Assembly (NCBI GenBank): GCA_009775355.1 | Contig: VSPN01000027.1 | Coordinates: 1-37,158, forward strand | Direction: 5' to 3' | From: Muribaculaceae bacterium | Lineage (GTDB): Bacteria; Bacteroidota; Bacteroidia; Bacteroidales; Muribaculaceae | Length of the DNA: 37,158 bases | Shown: positions 32,510-37,158 of the stretch, piece by piece | Layout: each line of letters opens with the position of its first letter | How positions within the stretch are numbered: the first letter of the stretch is position 1 | The notes under the pieces: generated by a model | Told to the model about the DNA's origin: nothing | The model's database searches: none | Seen by the model: the letters and a program-made list of their open reading frames with translations, nothing else | Translations under genes and position numbers: made by a program

Positions 32510-32517
32510 TAATTTTG
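32510..32517 (+). promoter_or_regulatory. Candidate -7 box for the AmgK-RapZ fusion gene
   Basis: TAATTTTG, with GCTG about 19 nt upstream in place of TTG. The transcript would start about 32523, about 93 nt before ATG 32616. Confidence 0.55.
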
Positions 32518-32615
32518 CAATGAAATTCATAAAGTTCACTTAGTGATAACGTCTTTGCCTGCGCGGCTATGGACGTATTTATGGATAATTGTCATATTTT
32601 AGCTTAAGTTAGTAT

Positions 32616-34046
32616 ATGTCAGCATATGATCATATCGACGCTCTCTACGGCCTTTGTGATACAAAGTTCGGCAAGTGTCCGGAATCTTTCTCGACCATGC
32701 CTCAGGGTGGCGGAGACCGGCAGTATCTTCGTCTGCGCTTTTCCGACGGCATGACCGTTATAGGTGTAGTGGATGACAACAGAGGTGATGCAAAAGCTTT
32801 TGTCGGACTGTCAAAGGTTTTTGCGCGGCACGGTGTCTCCGTTCCTGAAGTATATGCCTGTTCGCAAGACTTTACCTGTTATCTTGAGCAGGATCTTGGC
32901 GACAGGTCATTGTTTTCCGTGCTTGGCGAGATTGATGTCGCGTCGACGGGTGCGGATGTGATGAAGGAACTTGTAAGAATGCAGACAGTCGATCCCCGCG
33001 AATGGAGCGGGAGTGTGTGTTATGGAGATTTCTCAAGGCGTCAGGCCATGTGGGATCTCAATTATTTCAAATACGAGTTTCTTAAGCCGGCGGGAGTCGA
33101 TTTCAACGAGGATCTTCTCGAAGATGATTTTGAGACTTTTGCAACTTCGCTTGTGGAGACGGATCCTCGGCTTTGGGGGTTCATGATGCGTGACTGCCAG
33201 AGCAGGAATGTCATGCTTTCTCCTGATCCGGTCTTTATCGATTATCAAGGAGGCCGATTCGGCCCATGCATATATGACGCCGTGTCGTTTGTCATGCAGG
33301 CCCGCGCCCGCTTTTCCGCTGAGATGAGACAGGAGTTGCTCCGGGTTTATGCCAAGGCTTTTTCCGAGGCCCGCCGGATTCCTTCGGATGTGGTTCTCGA
33401 GGCAGTCTGCCGGTTCTCTCTTTTCAGGACACTTCAGGTGCTCGGGGCGTATGGATTCAGGGGACTTGTGCAGAAACGGGCCCATTTCATAGAGAGTATA
33501 CCAGCGGCTCTTGAAAATCTTGCCGCCCTTTCGGCTGGAGGTGCGCTTGATGCGTATCCCGGATTGTCCGCGGCGGCAGACAGTCTGCTTTCGGAGTCAA
33601 GGTTCAGCCCGGCATTGATGCGCGAGGACGATGGAAGACTGCATGTCAAGGTATTCAGTTTCTCATACAAACGTGGTTACCCGGAGGATCTCACCGGTAA
33701 CGGGGGTGGCTTCATGTTCGATTGCCGTGGAATGCACAATCCCGGACGTTATGACAGATATAAACCACTCACCGGTCGTGATCCGGAAGTGGCGGAGTTT
33801 TTAAAGGAAAGGGGAGAGGCCGACCTGTTTGCGGTCCGCGCTTTTGAGATGGTCTCTCCTTCTGTAGAACGTTATATCAAAAGAGGGTTCTCTTCTCTGC
33901 AGATAGGTTTTGGCTGCACAGGAGGCCGGCATCGTTCTGTCTATTGTGCCGAACGTATGGCCCGTAACATTGCGGAAAGTTTTCCTGAGGTGGTAGTCGA
34001 GCTTATCCACAGGGAGCAGAACATAAAAGAGATGTTTAACAGGTGA
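32616..34046 (+). CDS. AmgK-like sugar kinase fused to a RapZ C-terminal domain
   Basis: A 476-residue two-domain protein. Residues about 1-300 are an aminoglycoside phosphotransferase-type kinase. QGGGDRQYLRLRF (30-42) resembles the N-terminal loop of AmgK, MRDCQSRNVML (191-201) is the catalytic loop with D193 and N198, and IDYQGG (208-213) holds the metal-binding D209. AmgK phosphorylates MurNAc/GlcNAc at C1 in peptidoglycan recycling. Residues about 342-474 match the C-terminal domain of RapZ: FMFDCRGMHNPGRYD (367-381) and IGFGCTGGRHRSVYCAE (430-446). In E. coli this domain binds glucosamine-6-phosphate and RNA; here the RapZ N-terminal ATPase is missing. A MurU-like gene follows after 35 nt, supporting the AmgK assignment. 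The role of the RapZ part is inferred. Confidence 0.85.
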   Translation: MSAYDHIDALYGLCDTKFGKCPESFSTMPQGGGDRQYLRLRFSDGMTVIGVVDDNRGDAKAFVGLSKVFARHGVSVPEVYACSQDFTCYLEQDLGDRSLFSVLGEIDVASTGADVMKELVRMQTVDPREWSGSVCYGDFSRRQAMWDLNYFKYEFLKPAGVDFNEDLLEDDFETFATSLVETDPRLWGFMMRDCQSRNVMLSPDPVFIDYQGGRFGPCIYDAVSFVMQARARFSAEMRQELLRVYAKAFSEARRIPSDVVLEAVCRFSLFRTLQVLGAYGFRGLVQKRAHFIESIPAALENLAALSAGGALDAYPGLSAAADSLLSESRFSPALMREDDGRLHVKVFSFSYKRGYPEDLTGNGGGFMFDCRGMHNPGRYDRYKPLTGRDPEVAEFLKERGEADLFAVRAFEMVSPSVERYIKRGFSSLQIGFGCTGGRHRSVYCAERMARNIAESFPEVVVELIHREQNIKEMFNR

Positions 34047-34081
34047 TGCTGACGCAGACAGTCAGCTTATAAACAATTGTG

Positions 34082-34834
34082 ATGAAAGCGTTTATACTTG
34101 CTGCCGGTCTTGGTACACGGCTGAGACCGTGGACTTTGGAACATCCGAAGGCTCTGGTGCCTGTCGGCGGGATGCCGATGCTTGAACGCGTCATCCTCCG
34201 GATGCGCGATCAGGGATTTGACGATATAACAGTCAATGTGCATCATTTCGCCGGTCAGATTGTCGATTTTCTGAACACGCGAGACTTTGGAGTCTCGATA
34301 CATGTCAGCGACGAGCGCGAAAGGCTGCTCGATACCGGCGGTGCGATCCTGCATGCCTCCAGGTTTCTTGCTGCTGATCCGGCACCGTTTCTGGTGCATA
34401 ATGTCGATATACTCAGTGACGCGCCTCTTGCATCACTTATGCAAAAGCATATAGGTTCGGGGCGCGACATCTCGCTTGTGACGAGTGAACGGAAATCATC
34501 GCGTCGTCTTCTCTTTGATGCCGACGGCACGCTGGCGGGGTGGCATAGTCTCGCTACAGACGAATATCGCCCCGAAGGATTCTGCCGTCATGCCGAAGAC
34601 GGTCTTGCTGAAAATGCGTTCAGCGGTATTTATGTGGTGTCGGCAAATGCTGTCGATTCATTTCGGGAATATGCCGACAGAATCGGGTCTTCCTCTTTTC
34701 CGCTGATGGACTATCTGATGCAGCGTCCGCAAAAAGCAGATATCGGCGAGATCAGGCTCGACAGCCTGAATCTCATCGATATCGGAAAACCGGAGACTCT
34801 CGGACTCGCCGAAAGTCTCTGGTCGGGCAAGTGA
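34082..34834 (+). CDS. MurU-like nucleotidyltransferase
   Basis: A 250-residue NTP transferase of the sugar-1-phosphate type. The N-terminus MKAFILAAGLGTRLRPWT has the nucleotide-binding GxGTRLRP motif, and PKALVPVGGMPMLERV follows with its catalytic-site lysine. The metal-binding D-x-D-like segment is VHNVDILSD. It is closest in layout to MurU, which makes UDP-MurNAc from MurNAc-1-phosphate, and its neighbour is an AmgK-like kinase, so the pair would bypass early peptidoglycan synthesis. ATG 34082 is preferred over the overlapping GTG at 34079. Mannose-1-phosphate guanylyltransferase activity is the main alternative. Confidence 0.85.
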   Translation: MKAFILAAGLGTRLRPWTLEHPKALVPVGGMPMLERVILRMRDQGFDDITVNVHHFAGQIVDFLNTRDFGVSIHVSDERERLLDTGGAILHASRFLAADPAPFLVHNVDILSDAPLASLMQKHIGSGRDISLVTSERKSSRRLLFDADGTLAGWHSLATDEYRPEGFCRHAEDGLAENAFSGIYVVSANAVDSFREYADRIGSSSFPLMDYLMQRPQKADIGEIRLDSLNLIDIGKPETLGLAESLWSGK

Positions 34835-34845
34835 TAGGATTGTAA

Positions 34846-35022
34846 TCAGTGGTAGTGTATGGTCTTGCGGTTGTTGGTGTAGAACTGGAATACGCATCCG
34901 AGTACAAGAAAAACCACTGCGACACCTCCGAGTATCCATGTCAGTGTCACGCCTGTTGTGAAGCAGGATGCGATCAGAAGTCCGGAGCCGATGATATAAA
35001 ACAGAATCGATAATGTTCTCAT
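34846..35022 (-). CDS. Small two-helix membrane protein (58 aa)
   Basis: A short frame that I translated directly. It begins MRTLSILFYIIGSGLLIASC and has two hydrophobic stretches, about residues 5-20 and 26-46, then a polar end (FYTNNRKTIHYH). The codons resemble those of neighbouring genes, the frame fills the gap between the MurU-like gene and the prfA terminator, and its stop lies 12 nt from the convergent MurU stop. It is a plausible membrane protein of unknown function. No promoter was identified. Confidence 0.65.
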   Translation of the reverse strand: MRTLSILFYIIGSGLLIASCFTTGVTLTWILGGVAVVFLVLGCVFQFYTNNRKTIHYH

Positions 35023-35057
35023 AGTGACAGGTATTTATTGATTGGCATTATAAAAAT

Positions 35058-35089
35058 TACAGGCATACAGAAACTTCTGTATGCCTGTA
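35058..35089 (-). terminator. Terminator after prfA
   Basis: TACAGGCATACAGA and TCTGTATGCCTGTA form a 14-bp perfect stem with a 4-nt loop, followed on the minus strand by ATTTTTATAA. It is about 30 nt after the prfA stop. Confidence 0.9.
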
Positions 35090-35119
35090 AAACAATCGTG
35101 CGGACAAAAGGGTTTATCG

Positions 35120-36229
35120 TTACAGTTCCGCTTCCTTGAGCTTCTCGGCGTTCTCGGCCACAGTCAGCCTGTCGATGCATTCCTGAATATCGCCGTCCAT
35201 GAAAGCGGCAAGATTGTAGACCGTGTAGTTGATTCTGTGGTCGGTTATTCGTCCTTGAGGATAATTGTATGTCCTGATCTTGGCCGATCTGTCGCCAGTG
35301 CTGACCATGGTCTTTCTTCTTGAAGCGATATCGTCAACGTATTTCTGATGCTCCTTGTCGTAAATGAACGTACGCAGTCTCGACAGAGCTCTCTCTTTGT
35401 TCTTTGGCTGGTCGCGGGTCTCGGTGCATTCGATAAGAATCTCTTCTGTCTGGCTGGTCACAGGATTCTTCCAGTTGTATCTCAGTCGCACCCCCGACTC
35501 TACCTTGTTTACGTTCTGGCCTCCGGCTCCGCCTGATCTGAATGTGTCCCATTTGATCTCGCCCTCATGAATCTCGACGTCAAACTCCTCTGCTTCGGGA
35601 AGAACCGCCACTGTAGCAGCCGATGTGTGAACGCGTCCCTGTGTTTCCGTGGCAGGCACGCGCTGAACGCGGTGCACGCCGCTTTCATATTTCATTGTGC
35701 CGTAAACACCGTCGCCTGTAAGGGTGCATACGATTTCCTTGAATCCTCCTGCCGCACCTTCCGACATGGAGGAGACGGCAAGCTGCCATCCCTTACGTTC
35801 GGCATATTTCTGATACATTCGGAAAAGATCGCCTGCAAACAAAGCCGCCTCGTCACCGCCGGTGCCACCACGAATCTCAAGAACCGCATTCTTGGCGTCG
35901 TCAGGATCCGACGGTATCAGAAGCAGTTTTATCCGCTCCTCAAGTTCCGGAATCCTCGCAGTGCAGGCATCGATCTCTTCGCGTGCGAGCTCGCGCATTT
36001 CCTCGTCACTTTCGGATGCGAGAACAGTTTTTGATTCCTCCAGACCGGCAAGAGTCCGGCTGTATTCATTTTTGACCTTTAGAATCTCCTCAAGGTCGTG
36101 ATATTCTTTGGTAAGCCGCACATAGCGCGGCTGGTCGGCTATCACCGACGGGTCCGTTATAAGCGTCGAGACTTCCTCGAACCTGGCGTCAAGTCCCTCA
36201 AGCCGCGACAGCAACATGTTTTCAGCCAT
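35120..36229 (-). CDS. prfA: Peptide chain release factor 1
   Basis: Terminates translation at UAA and UAG. The PxT codon-recognition motif is P192-A193-T194 in RVPATETQGRVHTSA, which marks RF1 rather than RF2. The GGQ motif that triggers hydrolysis is at 236-238 in GGAGGQNVNKVES. The length (369 aa) is standard. No frameshift site, such as RF2 has, is present. A TAATTTTG box is about 75 nt upstream, and divergent rpsP lies 198 nt away. It is a single-gene unit with a strong terminator. Confidence 0.97.
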   Translation of the reverse strand: MAENMLLSRLEGLDARFEEVSTLITDPSVIADQPRYVRLTKEYHDLEEILKVKNEYSRTLAGLEESKTVLASESDEEMRELAREEIDACTARIPELEERIKLLLIPSDPDDAKNAVLEIRGGTGGDEAALFAGDLFRMYQKYAERKGWQLAVSSMSEGAAGGFKEIVCTLTGDGVYGTMKYESGVHRVQRVPATETQGRVHTSAATVAVLPEAEEFDVEIHEGEIKWDTFRSGGAGGQNVNKVESGVRLRYNWKNPVTSQTEEILIECTETRDQPKNKERALSRLRTFIYDKEHQKYVDDIASRRKTMVSTGDRSAKIRTYNYPQGRITDHRINYTVYNLAAFMDGDIQECIDRLTVAENAEKLKEAEL

Positions 36230-36303
36230 CTTTTGTCAATATGTTGAGAATACGTTCTTCCTGTATAAGGCCGGACATCTTCTGTTCATTCAATATTACG
36301 GTG

Positions 36304-36311
36304 CAAAATTA
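36304..36311 (-). promoter_or_regulatory. Candidate -7 box for prfA
   Basis: TAATTTTG on the minus strand, with no convincing -33 TTTG. Start would be about 36297, leaving a leader of about 70 nt. Confidence 0.55.
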
Positions 36312-36330
36312 CTAAATTAAAGTGAAAAAC

Positions 36331-36361
36331 TTTGCTATTTCCGAATTTAGAGTTAACTTTG
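36331..36361 (+). promoter_or_regulatory. Promoter of rpsP
   Basis: TTTG (36331-36334), a 19-nt spacer and TAACTTTG (36354-36361) match the consensus closely. Start would be about 36367, about 60 nt before ATG 36428. The 198-bp gap with prfA carries both promoters. Confidence 0.8.
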
Positions 36362-36427
36362 CATCCGGAATTCGCGGAAATGCGGATTCTCAACCAAATA
36401 TTAACCAATCAATAAACCGGCAAGTTT

Positions 36428-36970
36428 ATGGCAACAAAAATTAGATTACAGCGTCACGGCCGCAAGCGTTACGCTTTTTATCCTATTGTAGTAGCCGATA
36501 GCAGGGCACCACGTGATGGTAGATTTATTGAGAGGATAGGTTCTTATAATCCGAACACTAATCCTGCTACAATAAGTTTAGACTTCGACCGTGCTTTGTA
36601 TTGGGTGGAAACTGGTGCGCAGCCTACTGACACCGTACGTTCGATCCTCTCCAAAGAGGGAGTGATGCTGATGAAGCATCTCCGCGGCGGCGTGAAGAAA
36701 GGCGCATTCACCGAAGAGGAGGCCAAGCGCCGCTTCGACGCGTGGAAGGCAGACCGCACAAAGACAGCCGAGGCAGACAAGGCTAAGAACGAGGCTAAGG
36801 CAGCTGCTGACGCAAAAGCGCGTTTCGAAGCTGAAGCCGAGAAGAACCGTCTCAAAGGCGAGGCTGTCGCAAAGAAGAAAGCTGAAAAGCTCGCTGCCGA
36901 AGAGGCTGCCGCAAAGGCTGCTCTCGAGGCTGAAAACGCAGAGGCTCCCGCAGAGGAAGCTGCAGAGTGA
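36428..36970 (+). CDS. rpsP: 30S ribosomal protein S16 with a long charged C-terminal tail
   Basis: The first about 85 residues are ribosomal S16: IRLQRHGRKRYAFYPIVVADSRAPRDGRFIERIGSYNP, then DRALYWVETGAQPTDTVRSILSKEGVM. The other about 95 residues are a low-complexity Ala/Lys/Glu tail (from about TKTAEADKAK on), predicted to be a long charged helix or disordered. E. coli S16 is only 82 aa, but many Bacteroidetes S16 proteins carry such extensions. S16 binds 16S rRNA in early 30S assembly; the tail probably projects from the ribosome, and its role is unknown. Strong promoter before and terminator after suggest a single-gene unit. Confidence 0.95.
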   Translation: MATKIRLQRHGRKRYAFYPIVVADSRAPRDGRFIERIGSYNPNTNPATISLDFDRALYWVETGAQPTDTVRSILSKEGVMLMKHLRGGVKKGAFTEEEAKRRFDAWKADRTKTAEADKAKNEAKAAADAKARFEAEAEKNRLKGEAVAKKKAEKLAAEEAAAKAALEAENAEAPAEEAAE

Positions 36971-36989
36971 TCTGCTGATTCTGCAAAAC

Positions 36990-37027
36990 AATAAAGTCCG
37001 GTGTTGAAAGATACCGGACTTTATTGT
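36990..37027 (+). terminator. Terminator after rpsP
   Basis: AATAAAGTCCGGT and ACCGGACTTTATT form a 13-bp perfect stem 20 nt after the stop. The T-rich right arm and TTG tail support it. Confidence 0.85.
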
Positions 37028-37118
37028 TTGTTCTGGCCTGGATCGGAAGCCGCGAGACTGACGTCGTTAAGGTGTATTGCAAATTATTACTGTCCGCTAA
37101 ACTTTTTTTGAGCGATTG

Positions 37119-37158
37119 AAAAATTAGGGCTGACACCTATTGCAGGAGTCAGCTCTAA
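37119..37158 (-). terminator. Terminator at the right edge, for a gene beyond the window
   Basis: TTAGGGCTGAC (37124-37134) pairs with GTCAGCTCTAA (37148-37158) with one wobble. On the minus strand a TTTTTC run follows, so it should terminate a minus-strand gene that lies beyond the window end. Confidence 0.6.

Noticed and set aside
32520..32543. Seven-codon frame directly after the -7 box of the AmgK-RapZ gene
   Set aside because: It begins before the predicted transcription start, so it would not be in the mRNA.

Overview
The window reads as chromosomal core DNA of a Bacteroidales bacterium, most likely in or near the Muribaculaceae; that rank is an inference. Support comes from roughly 50% GC, Bacteroidetes-type promoters (TAnnTTTG at -7, TTG or TTTG about 19-20 nt upstream), a complete Na+-NQR operon, an ExbB-ExbD-ExbD-TonB cluster, a BioG-BioC fusion, paired PorT-like barrels and a long-tailed ribosomal protein S16. 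No rRNA, tRNA, CRISPR array, transposase or phage gene was seen.

Layout. 1-4000: a two-helix membrane protein, DAHP synthase/chorismate mutase, two overlapping FdtA/WxcM-like cupins, a DcaP-like outer membrane protein on the minus strand and a DUF4250 protein. 3993-10345 (minus): priA, bioA, bioF and fused bioG-bioC, carrying helicase restart plus pimeloyl-ACP-to-DAPA biotin synthesis. 10413-13323 (plus): two outer membrane barrels, then an unusual 334-bp palindromic element, a DUF59 Fe-S assembly protein and an LpxH-like phosphatase. 13551-16496 (minus): glyA, bioD, a DEDDy exonuclease and a small membrane protein. bioD is thus detached from bioA/F/G-C, and bioB is not in the window.

16600-22462 (minus): nqrABCDEF with a good promoter upstream of nqrA. 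22722-23567 (minus): a single secreted protein with its own promoter and terminator. 23905-30583 (minus): exbB-exbD-exbD-tonB, followed by a second unit with its own promoter that carries a small membrane protein, a PstS-like lipoprotein and a TPR protein. 31088-32338 (minus): pgk. 32616-34834 (plus): an AmgK-like kinase fused to a RapZ C-terminal domain, next to a MurU-like nucleotidyltransferase; together they look like a cell-wall sugar salvage module. The right end has a small membrane gene under 60 codons, prfA, and rpsP transcribed divergently from prfA.

The most unusual feature is at 11736-12069: 34-bp perfect terminal inverted repeats enclosing two long hairpins whose tips share a motif with compensatory base changes. 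A diverged single copy of the terminal repeat lies at 16543-16576. The AmgK-RapZ fusion is the most interesting protein-level feature.
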